Under the pieces are notes generated by a model. The model was not told the origin of the DNA, did no database searches, and worked only from the letters and a program-made list of their open reading frames with translations. A DNA stretch of 64,000 nt, from the NCBI RefSeq assembly GCF_016908195.1, contig NZ_JAFBDK010000013.1, positions 32,765-96,764 on the forward strand, written 5' to 3'. The stretch comes from Jeotgalibacillus terrae (GTDB lineage: Bacteria > Bacillota > Bacilli > Bacillales > Jeotgalibacillaceae). The position numbers and the translations under genes are program-made. This document shows positions 33,272 to 40,088 of this stretch, one piece after another. Position 1 is the first letter of the stretch; every line of letters begins with the position of its first letter.

Positions 33272-33685
33272 TTATTTGGATTGCTTTTTCGTGGCGCGGA
33301 AATCAACTATGTTCTCCTCACGCTGATCTTCATCTTTCACAACGTTCCCTTTGTCATCAGCAAGGTCACCGTTTTCAGTCATATACATTTGACCTTTAAC
33401 CCCTGATTTGAGCTCCGCTCCGACCACACCTTTTTCATCACGACCCAGAAGCATTCTTGCACTAACTGATTTAGTAGGTGCCAGCTTACTTTTAACCTGA
33501 ACATCCGTGGAGATCAGTTCACGATCTTCCTCAGCAGAGAATGAAAGGGTTAAAGTCACTGATCGTTTAGTCTTAAATTCGGTGTTCGGATCCTCTATAT
33601 TTTCCATGACCCTTTGAATCTCTCTGTTTAGCTTTTCTGCGAGAGCTCCATTTGCGAAGTTATTAAAATCAATTTTTGTAGTCAT
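33272..33685 (-). CDS. Conserved phage protein, partner of the upstream DUF2303-like gene
   Basis: The 137-residue protein (T-T-K-I-D-F-N-N-F-A-N-G-A-L-A-E-K-L start; T-L-T-L-S-F-S-A-E-E-D-R-E) is usually found beside the DUF2303-like gene in Firmicute phages. Its acidic end carries E-D-Q-R-E-E-N-I-V-D-F-R. It overlaps the YopX gene stop by one base. Function unknown. Confidence 0.6.
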   Translation of the reverse strand: MTTKIDFNNFANGALAEKLNREIQRVMENIEDPNTEFKTKRSVTLTLSFSAEEDRELISTDVQVKSKLAPTKSVSARMLLGRDEKGVVGAELKSGVKGQMYMTENGDLADDKGNVVKDEDQREENIVDFRATKKQSK

Positions 33686-34080
33686 TATTTTTCCTCCTTC
33701 AACTTAGGGTTTTTATAAATATTGCCTACCACTTCATTTTCATTAATTTCTGACCACAAAGGTATGCAATAATCAATTTCATTGTCGATAACCCATTGCC
33801 CCTCTAACATAGTGACAACGCCATCAAACGCTCCATATTCTAACGGGTCCGGTCCATGTATTTTCTGAGACACTATATACCCTTCATAAATCTCCTGGCT
33901 GTTTTTATCATTCACTCCTGTGTATTGAAGTAAAAAGACTTCATCGTTATTAAATACTTTGGAGTCATATTCATATTCACTGTCTGTTAAATCCAAACAA
34001 ACAGAATTGCTCCAAATAGTTGTAACAGGAAATACTTCATTGGTTGCCTTAATTACTGCTTTGAATTTAATCTCTCTCAC
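33685..34080 (-). CDS. YopX-family phage protein (GTG start)
   Basis: The protein (about 131 residues) starts R-E-I-K-F-K-A-V-I-K-A-T-N-E, then L-L-Q-Y-T-G-V-N-D-K-N-S-Q-E-I-Y-E-G-Y-I, a good match to the YopX pattern (Y-T-G-x-x-D-x-x-G-x-x-I-Y-E-G-D). GTG at 34080 has GGGAGGTGA before it and overlaps the RecU stop (GTGA). Function of YopX is unknown. Confidence 0.82.
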   Translation of the reverse strand: MREIKFKAVIKATNEVFPVTTIWSNSVCLDLTDSEYEYDSKVFNNDEVFLLQYTGVNDKNSQEIYEGYIVSQKIHGPDPLEYGAFDGVVTMLEGQWVIDNEIDYCIPLWSEINENEVVGNIYKNPKLKEEK

Positions 34081-34598
34081 TCTCTCACCTCCCATGCAGC
34101 AGTCAGCCAATCCAGTGTGATATTGCTCCCTGCAGTGATTAATTTGCCCCGTTGCTGAATGACTTGATACGGAATGCTCTTCACGTCCCGTACACGGCAC
34201 TCTTTTAGGCATTGATTAAATGCTTTGAATGGCAGCAAGTATGTTTTTTTATGTGTGACGAACCGTATGATCAGGAAGCTAAAACCTCCCTGGTCTTCCC
34301 AATGCTTCAAGTCCTTAATCTGATGTTGATGTACATTGTCGATCGGAAAACTCGTTTCTGACTTTGTTTCTTTAGCGTCAAAACAAACTGGAAGATTACT
34401 AGCGAGCCCGATGTAATCCGGTGCCCCTTTTGATTTATAGAACCCGTCAGTCACCTTTTTATCCTTGAATCCAGTAACCTTTACTTCAGGGTGTTGCCTG
34501 ACTACCACCGCCTGACCACGCTGCTGATATGTTGCATTAGCCTGATCAATGTATATTTCAAGCGTCTTCCCTCGGTTCGCATGGCTCCTTGATTTCAT
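34077..34598 (-). CDS. recU: RecU-family Holliday junction resolvase
   Basis: The 173-residue protein starts M-K-S-R-S-H-A-N-R-G-K-T-L-E-x-x-I and has G-A-P-D-Y-I-G, C-F-D-A-K-E-T-K and H-Q-I-K-D-L. The catalytic D-x-n-E-x-K pattern is visible as D-Y...D-A-K-E. RecU cuts recombination junctions; phage copies help resolve replicated DNA before packaging. Stop overlaps the YopX GTG. Confidence 0.9.
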   Translation of the reverse strand: MKSRSHANRGKTLEIYIDQANATYQQRGQAVVVRQHPEVKVTGFKDKKVTDGFYKSKGAPDYIGLASNLPVCFDAKETKSETSFPIDNVHQHQIKDLKHWEDQGGFSFLIIRFVTHKKTYLLPFKAFNQCLKECRVRDVKSIPYQVIQQRGKLITAGSNITLDWLTAAWEVRE

Positions 34599-34845
34599 TT
34601 CCTTCACCCTCTTCATTGAACAGTTCGTACAGGACCCAGTCTGTATCTGTTCTTTTCTCTTTTAGGTATTCATTTAGCAGTTCGTTAAGCCTTTTTATAT
34701 TTTGCGGCTTCACGTATCGGTAAAGTGTTTCGTGATCGTGATATTTAACCGCGACCTTCTTTTCGTTTACAAGATAATCAATGGTCAGTGCCATGCTTTT
34801 ATCTTTTTTTGCAATTGCCTGGTCAAACAGCAGATGGATGTACAT
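34558..34845 (-). CDS. Hypothetical phage protein
   Basis: A 95-residue protein (Y-I-H-L-L-F-D-Q-A-I-A-K-K-D; H-D-H-E-T-L-Y-R-Y; ends E-P-C-E-P-R-E-D-A) overlaps RecU's start by 41 bases and the zinc-site gene by 23. Family unknown. Confidence 0.55.
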   Translation of the reverse strand: MYIHLLFDQAIAKKDKSMALTIDYLVNEKKVAVKYHDHETLYRYVKPQNIKRLNELLNEYLKEKRTDTDWVLYELFNEEGEGNEIKEPCEPREDA

Positions 34846-35092
34846 CTCTCAAACGCTTTCCAATCGCTTTATATGAATCTTCAATCTTTTTCCGGCATTC
34901 CGCTCTCATTTCATCCGGATCAATGCCAAACTTCATGCATGCTGCATCGATTTTTTCTCTTGTGCGTTTGCTGCTTTCTTCAGCCTGTTTCAAGTTGCGT
35001 TCCTGGCATTCAGGCATAGGGCAAGGAATAGTTTCTTTGCCAAACGAATGAAACTTATAGGTGGCTCCATGACCGTTACAATGATCACACAT
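34823..35092 (-). CDS. Small zinc-binding phage protein
   Basis: The 89-residue protein begins M-C-D-H-C-N-G-H-G-A-T and has C-P-M-P-E-C, a DnaJ-like C-x-x-C pair, followed by a helical part. It lies directly downstream of the DnaC-like loader. Function unknown. Confidence 0.65.
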   Translation of the reverse strand: MCDHCNGHGATYKFHSFGKETIPCPMPECQERNLKQAEESSKRTREKIDAACMKFGIDPDEMRAECRKKIEDSYKAIGKRLRDVHPSAV

Positions 35093-35114
35093 ATGATCCC
35101 GCTCCTTTCGTCAT

Positions 35115-36008
35115 TTAAAATGATCCATTCATGCGATAACTCTTACCTGTGAATTCAAGGATATGAATGTTTGCAAAGATGCGCTCATATATCTTTTTAC
35201 TGACATGTTGCTGCAGTTCTTCCGGATCCGGGTTAGATGTGTAGATGGTGTTTCTTCCCTGTCTGGCATCTGTGATCTGGAACAACATATCGTTTAACCA
35301 ACTCTGCCCCTGCTCATCCTGTTTGTTCATAGCACCGCCCAGCTCGTCAATGATTAGCAGATCACATGTTTTTAGCATGTCTAAGATCTGAGATTCACTG
35401 ATGTTGCTATCCTTCCGCCATGTAGCCTTAATTTTAGTGACCAGTTCCGGAAGGTTAATAAAGATCACCGTGATTCCTTCTGTTCCGTCCGGCTTCGTGT
35501 GGGTAGATCCCAACTCTATGACTCTTTTAGCAATCGCTACTGCAAGATGACTCTTGCCAAGCCCATACATGCCATGAAGCAGTAATCCGATATCATTCTC
35601 TTCGTTCAGGTTCTTCGGGAAGTTTTCTGCGTACCTCCTGCAGTCATTTAATGCCCTGGACTGGCTTTCATTTGCCGGATTGTAATTATCAAACCCTGCT
35701 TTCTGTAGTCGCTTTGGAATGATGCTATAAAGGTTAAAGTGATCCTGAAGCCGAAACATCCGCTCTTTACGGGCATTTTCTTTGGCCGCGGCAGCCAGTT
35801 GCTGATCTTCCTGCATGATGTGATCACAGTACATGCAGTACTCTTTGCCTGAGTCGTCGATCATCAGGACCCGGTTACATGGGCTCTTTTCTCCTGCATA
35901 TTTATTCTGGCAGCGGTTAGAACTTGCCGGCGGAATCTTTCCGTTGTTGAATAGCTTCCTGCCAATCTTGGCTAAACTCTCCGGATCCTTGTGCTTTAGT
36001 TGGTTCAC
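35115..36008 (-). CDS. DnaC/DnaI-like helicase loader (GTG start)
   Basis: The 297-residue protein has an N-terminal cysteine-rich region (C-Q-N-K-Y-A, C-M-Y-C) and an AAA+ domain with Walker A G-M-Y-G-L-G-K-S-H near residue 148 and Walker B L-L-I-I-D-E-L-G-G near 219. GTG at 36008 has GGAGGTGA in front. It loads the host replicative helicase onto the phage origin. It overlaps the replisome organizer C-terminal piece by 92 bases. Confidence 0.9.
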   Translation of the reverse strand: MNQLKHKDPESLAKIGRKLFNNGKIPPASSNRCQNKYAGEKSPCNRVLMIDDSGKEYCMYCDHIMQEDQQLAAAAKENARKERMFRLQDHFNLYSIIPKRLQKAGFDNYNPANESQSRALNDCRRYAENFPKNLNEENDIGLLLHGMYGLGKSHLAVAIAKRVIELGSTHTKPDGTEGITVIFINLPELVTKIKATWRKDSNISESQILDMLKTCDLLIIDELGGAMNKQDEQGQSWLNDMLFQITDARQGRNTIYTSNPDPEELQQHVSKKIYERIFANIHILEFTGKSYRMNGSF

Positions 36009-36357
36009 GTTTCTTCACCTCCGGCTGATTTAGGTATGATTCAAATTTCGTAGAAAAGAGTGTGATTGGTCTGAGGTACTGCTCCATATCAGGATTACCT
36101 TTCCACTCTGCAGCCTTTTTGTTAATCACTGACTTGAATTCATCCAGTGTGAATTTTTCATTCCACCGTGCTTTAATCAGGTCTTTGGTTTTTTTAGAAC
36201 TTGACCTGAAGTTCGTACCTGCTTTTTCATTCAGATATTCGATAATTTCAAAGAAAGGGATATATTCTTTTTCTTTCTCTTCTTCTAATTCTTCTTCTAG
36301 TTCTATGTCCGTTACCTGTAACGTTACTGTTTTCTTGCTCAATCCTTTTGTTTTCAC
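35917..36357 (-). pseudogene. Replisome organizer, C-terminal part (frameshifted from the gene at 36248-36730)
   Basis: From about Y-I-P-F-F-E-I-I-E-Y-L-N-E-K-A-G-T-N-F-R on, the frame matches the conserved phage C-terminal domain (Phg_2220_C) that normally follows the DnaD-like N-domain in one chain. Its frame is offset by one base from the N-part, and the first in-frame start (GTG 36357) has no ribosome site. The seam is in a purine-rich stretch around 36250-36320. Either a recent indel, or the protein is made by frameshifting. Confidence 0.7.
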
Positions 36358-36730
36358 GGTGTTTGGCTACTCGCTCACGCGTGTCTTTTCTAATCTTTTC
36401 CAAAGCTGATTCACTTTGATGTTTGCCCCAATTTGCGATTCTTACAAAATTATCCTGTTCTAACTCAATCATTCCGAAGTCTCTAAACGTCTGTAACGCT
36501 AACCGAACTGTGTTGAGCGGACGATTGAAAATAGTAGCCAGCATTTCTTCTGTGTAAGGGATATTTTCATTCAGATAAATGTATCCACTGGCATTCGTTT
36601 TACCGGCCTGAGCCAGTAACTTCACCCATATGATTAAGATTGTGTCAGCCTCAGGCATGCTCTCAATAAGACGAATTTTTTCATCTTCAAACATCTGAGT
36701 GCTTAACTTAATCCATTTAACTTCAGACAA
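36248..36730 (-). CDS. Replisome organizer, N-terminal DnaD-like part (frameshifted)
   Basis: The 160-residue frame starts S-E-V-K-W-I-K-L-S-T-Q-M-F-E-D-E-K-I-R-L, the hallmark of phage replisome organizers, with I-Y-L-N-E-N-I-P-Y-T-E-E-M-L-A and a winged helix. After K-H-R-E-N-K-R it goes into R-T-R-R-R-I-R-R-R-E-R-K-R, an out-of-frame reading of Glu/Lys codons. It binds the phage origin and recruits the DnaC-like loader in related phages. Confidence 0.8.
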   Translation of the reverse strand: MSEVKWIKLSTQMFEDEKIRLIESMPEADTILIIWVKLLAQAGKTNASGYIYLNENIPYTEEMLATIFNRPLNTVRLALQTFRDFGMIELEQDNFVRIANWGKHQSESALEKIRKDTRERVAKHRENKRIEQENSNVTGNGHRTRRRIRRRERKRIYPFL

Positions 36731-36748
36731 TTAAAACACTCCTTTGAT

Positions 36749-37426
36749 TTAAATCATTGGTCTCCAGTTACGAATCCATGACACTGCATCATCAAAATCA
36801 ATCCGTCTGATATCCCGGTATGAAGGTACTCGGAATGAGTCTCTTAGATTGCGGTGGAGCTGGGGATAAATTTTCTTTTTATCCAACTGATCAGGATTAA
36901 GATTTTCATCATCATGCACTCTTGCAACACGCTTACCAATCTGCTTTTGGATGACCGTCTGCTGAAAAGCATCGATGCGTGTATTGTTTTCGAGCTTCTC
37001 CATCCGCTCATCAAACTGTTCAAACTTCTTTTCATGCTCAAGAGTAGCCTGCAGTACAGCAATTCTCTGTTCTTGATCAGTAAGAGGTTTAGGTGATTTT
37101 AATTGCTGTTCCATTTCTTCAAACTGAGTTGTATAAGCAGCAGTAAACAACACACCTTTTTCACCGGTCATTTTGTTGGCAACCATGTCACAGCCTTTTC
37201 TCGTTAAGAGAAAGCATTCATAAGATCGTAGGTTTCCTGATGTTTTATATGAGCTAGGTATGAAGAAATCAACAGAACGCAATTTTGCGTTCTCTAAAAT
37301 ATCCACATAACCTTTGATTGTACGGAGCAGGTCGTTATGTCGTTTGTCGATCATGTCCGCTACGTCTCTACTATCTGTTACAGCAATACCATCTTTATTA
37401 AATACAAGGTCTTTTGTAGTACTCAT
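36749..37426 (-). CDS. Rha-family antirepressor with ORF6C domain
   Basis: The 225-residue protein has an N-terminal Rha domain (V-T-D-S-R-D-V-A-D-M-I-D-K-R-H-N-D-L-L-R; Y-E-C-F-L-L-T-R-K-G-C-D-M-V-A) and a C-terminal ORF6C domain (V-I-Q-K-Q-I-G-K-R-V...D-D-A-V-S-W-I). This pairing is typical of phage antirepressors and regulators placed after the switch region. Its likely role is to counter the repressor during induction; the target is not shown. Confidence 0.88.
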   Translation of the reverse strand: MSTTKDLVFNKDGIAVTDSRDVADMIDKRHNDLLRTIKGYVDILENAKLRSVDFFIPSSYKTSGNLRSYECFLLTRKGCDMVANKMTGEKGVLFTAAYTTQFEEMEQQLKSPKPLTDQEQRIAVLQATLEHEKKFEQFDERMEKLENNTRIDAFQQTVIQKQIGKRVARVHDDENLNPDQLDKKKIYPQLHRNLRDSFRVPSYRDIRRIDFDDAVSWIRNWRPMI

Positions 37427-37440
37427 TTATAGCCCTCCTG

Positions 37441-37500
37441 CTAAAAGTAGTTGTCAAAATGCGAGGGTTCCGATAAAATGAAATCAACGAATTTATTCAT
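37441..37500 (-). CDS. Possible 19-residue peptide
   Basis: The frame reads M-N-K-F-V-D-F-I-L-S-E-P-S-H-F-D-N-Y-F before TAG, with a G-rich run about ten bases upstream. Very short; listed because the composition is protein-like and the space is otherwise empty. Confidence 0.25.
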   Translation of the reverse strand: MNKFVDFILSEPSHFDNYF

Positions 37501-37822
37501 GCTTTCGAAACCCCCCAACCGTCCAGTTCATACCTGGTCGGTTATTTTTTTGTTTCAAAAAGCTCTGCAGGTGCATAAGCGTATCTCTCCACACCTTTGA
37601 CCTCCTTACAAGCTGTATAGTACATCCCGCAGAGTCCGAAAGTAATGACGCCTGCTGCCGCTCCCATGATAATGATTTCAATTCCGCCCATTGTTCCTCA
37701 CCCCAATCTATTTTCCTTGCCATGAATGATAAAATGACAAACTGCTCATAGTTCAAAGGCTCATGATTCACTCGGCCGCTGATGTGTCGCCATTTCAAGT
37801 ACTGGATGTACTCTTTGATCAT
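37493..37822 (-). CDS. Hypothetical early phage protein, overlapping another frame
   Basis: The first 45 residues (I-K-E-Y-I-Q-Y-L-K-W-R-H-I-S-G-R, then P-L-N-Y-E-Q-F-V-I-L-S-F-M-A-R-K) look like a true phage protein. The rest (S-L-S-W-E-R-Q-Q-A-S-L-L-S-D-S) looks like the shadow of the membrane peptide encoded in another frame at 37542-37691. The true end could be earlier if a frameshift exists. Function unknown. Confidence 0.5.
   Translation of the reverse strand: MIKEYIQYLKWRHISGRVNHEPLNYEQFVILSFMARKIDWGEEQWAELKSLSWERQQASLLSDSAGCTIQLVRRSKVWRDTLMHLQSFLKQKNNRPGMNWTVGGFRKHE
37542..37691 (-). CDS. Small membrane protein in an overlapping frame
   Basis: The 49-residue protein has a clear membrane segment (G-G-I-E-I-I-I-M-G-A-A-A-G-V-I-T-F-G-L) followed by C-G-M-Y-Y-T-A-C-K-E-V and ends F-E-T-K-K. 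GGTGAGG lies four bases before its ATG. It is entirely inside the frame of the hypothetical gene at 37493-37822 but reads far more like protein than that gene does in this stretch. Confidence 0.6.
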   Translation of the reverse strand: MGGIEIIIMGAAAGVITFGLCGMYYTACKEVKGVERYAYAPAELFETKK

Positions 37823-37824
37823 TT

Positions 37825-38028
37825 TTACTGTTTTCTGCGGAATGCTGGAGCGAATTGAAAAACTGCGGTAGTATGGAAAAATGGATTAATTTCATCCCAT
37901 TCGCCCTTATGCATATATTCGATTCTTTCTCCAAGCGCAAAAGCAGCTGCAGCTTCTTCTCTACTTAAGTAAGATCTCTTTGCCAATGCTTCAGCTTGAT
38001 CTTTTTCGTTAACTGGAAATGTTGGCAT
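37825..38028 (-). CDS. Hypothetical small phage protein
   Basis: A 67-residue protein (P-T-F-P-V-N-E-K-D-Q-A-E-A-L-A-K-R; E-E-A-A-A-A-F-A-L-G-E-R; ends F-A-P-A-F-R-R-K-Q), overlapping the zinc-ribbon gene by 20 bases. Unknown function. Confidence 0.6.
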   Translation of the reverse strand: MPTFPVNEKDQAEALAKRSYLSREEAAAAFALGERIEYMHKGEWDEINPFFHTTAVFQFAPAFRRKQ

Positions 38029-38203
38029 GTGTTTTAGAACCTCCTTCTTCTTTCACTTCAACTTTCCAACCACATTTGCAAGTTCTTCGAAAAGTCGTGT
38101 CATCAACATAGATCATTCCTGATCCACCGCCGATTTTTGAACTGCCGCATTGCGGACATTTAGAATGTTGTTTTCCTAGTTCCATTAATCGTTCAAGTCT
38201 CAT
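38009..38203 (-). CDS. DUF3797-like zinc-ribbon phage protein
   Basis: The 64-residue protein has C-P-Q-C-G-S-S-K-I and, 25 residues on, C-K-C-G-W-K, with M-R-L-E-R-L-M-E-L-G-K-Q-H at the start, as in DUF3797 of Bacillus phages. Coupled to the small gene upstream by TAATG. Confidence 0.75.
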   Translation of the reverse strand: MRLERLMELGKQHSKCPQCGSSKIGGGSGMIYVDDTTFRRTCKCGWKVEVKEEGGSKTHANISS

Positions 38204-38325
38204 TAATGATTGCCACCTTTCTGGCCACTCTTCACTAATTTCTTAAGAGCAGGATATTTATCTGATTCCTGAAGCAAACGCTCGGCTTCAAGCCTTACTT
38301 TTATAAAAAATGGTTCAGTTGCCAC
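38203..38325 (-). CDS. Small phage protein (GTG start)
   Basis: A 40-residue frame (A-T-E-P-F-F-I-K-V-R-L-E-A-E-R-L-L-Q; ends K-G-G-N-H) has GGAGG seven bases before GTG, and its stop overlaps the next ATG (TAATG). Probably the first gene of this operon stretch. Unknown function. Confidence 0.6.
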   Translation of the reverse strand: MATEPFFIKVRLEAERLLQESDKYPALKKLVKSGQKGGNH

Positions 38326-38402
38326 GTGTTAACCTCCTAAAATATTTAATAATCATCCCCTTCTTAGAGTCTGTTAAAATGATTTAGAAGGAGGTGGATA
38401 TT

Positions 38403-38603
38403 TTGAACTGGAATTATGATGATCCAATTGTTGAAATTAACAATGTAGTTGGCGAGGAATCAGCCAACACTTACTTGAATAAAGGGTGGATAATTGTATC
38501 GGCAAGTTTTGGCCCCACCACAAACTTTGATGACCCTAATCAAGGTACTTACAATGATTTTCATTACTCCTTTGGGAGACCCCGATCGGTTAATAAATTT
38601 TAA
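38403..38603 (+). CDS. Lone plus-strand small protein, probable moron (TTG start)
   Basis: The 66-residue protein reads M-N-W-N-Y-D-D-P-I-V-E-I-N-N-V-V, then Y-L-N-K-G-W-I-I-V-S-A-S and ends near G-R-P-R-S-V. The L-x-x-G-W-x-x-V/L-S pattern resembles small DUF4177-type proteins. AAGGAGGT lies seven bases before TTG. It has its own terminator and runs against the early operon, with a possible -10 (TAAAAT) at about 38375-38380. Function unknown; such isolated genes are often expressed in the lysogen. Confidence 0.65.
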   Translation: MNWNYDDPIVEINNVVGEESANTYLNKGWIIVSASFGPTTNFDDPNQGTYNDFHYSFGRPRSVNKF

Positions 38604-38609
38604 TCCGTT

Positions 38610-38640
38610 AACAACTCCTGTTGGTACCAGGGGTTGTTTT
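38610..38640 (+). terminator. Terminator of the lone plus-strand gene
   Basis: AACAACTCCTG pairs with CAGGGGTTGTT (one wobble) and T's follow. Confidence 0.8.
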
Positions 38641-38863
38641 AAATTTGATCTAAATAGACCTGTCCTTCTTTAAATCTTTTAACAGTGTTTTTTTCTGAGT
38701 CATTTAGTTTAATCGGCAGATACTTCAACTGCCTCTCAGTCTCTCTTGCCACAAACTCAGCTTCATTGATTGTTTTACACTCAGACAAAATTAACTTTGA
38801 AAACTTTTTTGATAGTTTCATCAACCGATCGTGTCGGTCTTGTGCATTTTCATTTTCACTCAT
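38639..38863 (-). CDS. Hypothetical small phage protein
   Basis: The 74-residue charged, helical protein (M-S-E-N-E-N-A-Q-D-R-H-D-R-L-M-K-L-S-K-K start; ends E-G-Q-V-Y-L-D-Q-I). The start is uncertain because the frame is open to 38884. It converges with the plus-strand moron. Family unknown. Confidence 0.5.
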   Translation of the reverse strand: MSENENAQDRHDRLMKLSKKFSKLILSECKTINEAEFVARETERQLKYLPIKLNDSEKNTVKRFKEGQVYLDQI

Positions 38864-38880
38864 CACTCTTTCATCACCCC

Positions 38881-39219
38881 TCACTCATCTGATTTACCAG
38901 AACAAATATCGCTAAAATACTTATCAAGAAACTCAGCCGCACCACTTGCAAGGAATGTCCACTTTTCACCCTTCTTTTGAGGGTAGTAAACGAATCCGCC
39001 GTTCCTGGCATCGATCTTCTCTCTGAACCTTGTTGAAAAGAGAATGTTATCTTCAAGCCAGTTGCGTTTTTTCTTCGTGCGTTCCTCTAAATCTTTCAAG
39101 GACCACCACATTCCTTTAAGCTCTTGCTCTTGCAGTCTCTTAAGCTCTACCTTTTCAATCACGACTAAGTGATCTGGCACTTCAATCGACAGTTCGACTT
39201 TGAATTTTTGATTACTCAT
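38881..39219 (-). CDS. DUF771 phage protein, copy 1
   Basis: The 112-residue protein has V-P-D-H-L-V-V-I-E-K-V-E-L-K-R-L-Q, then W-W-S-L-K-D-L-E-E-R-T and G-G-F-V-Y-Y-P, the DUF771 pattern (a winged-helix-like excisionase-type domain). AAGGAGG before the ATG at 39219. A close paralogue lies next to it (39322-39645). Confidence 0.85.
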   Translation of the reverse strand: MSNQKFKVELSIEVPDHLVVIEKVELKRLQEQELKGMWWSLKDLEERTKKKRNWLEDNILFSTRFREKIDARNGGFVYYPQKKGEKWTFLASGAAEFLDKYFSDICSGKSDE

Positions 39220-39321
39220 TTTGAATTCCTCCTTAATCGGTTTGTATATAACTTCCCGATTAATCAAAGGAGAAATACATTTAAAATACTAAGTGACGTT
39301 CAAATCATAGTTTTAAGAAAC

Positions 39322-39645
39322 TTAACGCATATAAATTTCTGCAAAGTGATCATCAAGAAAATCAGCCATTTTCAAAGCATGAAATGCATATGTCTCTCCT
39401 TTGATCTCTGGATAGTAAACAAAACCACCATACTTAACATCCAGCGTTTTTCTGTACTTTGCTTTTGAAAGAATGTTTTCTTTGATCCAGTAAGACTTTT
39501 TGCCAGTTCTATCTTCAAGATCCTTCATAGACCACCAGAGACCCTTCAACTCTTGATCTTGAAGTCTCTTCAATTCAACTTTTTCTATAATGACCAAATG
39601 ATCAGGAACTGGAATTGAAACCTGAACTGCAAATTGCTGATTCAC
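39322..39645 (-). CDS. DUF771 phage protein, copy 2
   Basis: The 107-residue protein shares P-D-H-L-V-I-I-E-K-V-E-L-K-R-L-Q, E-L-K-G-L-W-W-S-M-K-D-L-E and G-G-F-V-Y-Y-P with copy 1; more than half the residues are identical. This is a tandem duplication that has diverged. DUF771 genes usually lie next to the switch region. DNA binding is a family-level guess. Confidence 0.85.
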   Translation of the reverse strand: MNQQFAVQVSIPVPDHLVIIEKVELKRLQDQELKGLWWSMKDLEDRTGKKSYWIKENILSKAKYRKTLDVKYGGFVYYPEIKGETYAFHALKMADFLDDHFAEIYMR

Positions 39646-39677
39646 TACCTCACCCCCTTTCTCAAAACCACAGATGA

Positions 39678-39905
39678 CTATGCATTTTGCCTAGCTCGGA
39701 ATTCCTCTTTATTTTTTTTAAAAAGATATTCAAGTTTCTTGTCAGGAAAAAATTCATCTCTGATAGCTAAAGCATGTTCAAAAGAGAATTTATATTTCCC
39801 GCTCAATTTGTCATTGACAGTTTGAGTTTTAACGCCTAGAAACTTCGCTATCTTTTTGGGAGGAATACCCTTTCGAGCCATTTCGGCTTTCAAGTTAACT
39901 AACAT
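39678..39905 (-). CDS. Cro-like HTH regulator
   Basis: The 75-residue protein (L-V-N-L-K-A-E-M-A-R-K-G-I-P-P-K-K-I-A-K-F-L-G-V-K-T-Q-T-V start; K-Y-K-F-S-F-E-H-A-L-A) is one XRE HTH domain. The ATG at 39905 has GGGGAGGTGA before it. It is the first gene of the early operon and divergent from the repressor, hence the expected Cro position. Confidence 0.85.
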   Translation of the reverse strand: MLVNLKAEMARKGIPPKKIAKFLGVKTQTVNDKLSGKYKFSFEHALAIRDEFFPDKKLEYLFKKNKEEFRARQNA

Positions 39906-39921
39906 TCTATTCACCTCCCCA

Positions 39922-40069
39922 AACGCAATTGCGTTCATCTGTGAATCAAATATAAACGCAGTGTCGTTCTTTGTCAATGAAAAAACAATAAAAAATACGA
40001 TATTTCGTTTTATTTTTATTTACATCAATAATACCGTGATGTAATATAAACTCATAGACGAAATATCGT
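39922..40069. promoter_or_regulatory. Lysogeny switch: two divergent promoters and four ACG-N6-CGT operators
   Basis: Operators: ACGCAATTGCGT at 39923-39934 (inside a perfect 14-bp palindrome), ACGCAGTGTCGT at 39956-39967, ACGATATTTCGT at 39997-40008 and its exact inverse ACGAAATATCGT at 40058-40069. Early promoter (minus): TTGACA 39972-39977, TATATT 39949-39954, 17-bp spacer containing the second operator. Repressor promoter (plus): TTTACA 40019-40024, TAATAT 40042-40047, 17-bp spacer, with a 7-bp inverted repeat TACATCA/TGATGTA at 40021-40043 and the fourth operator just downstream. Binding by the ImmR- and Cro-like proteins is inferred. Confidence 0.85.
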
Positions 40070-40088
40070 ATATAAAGGAGATATTAAA

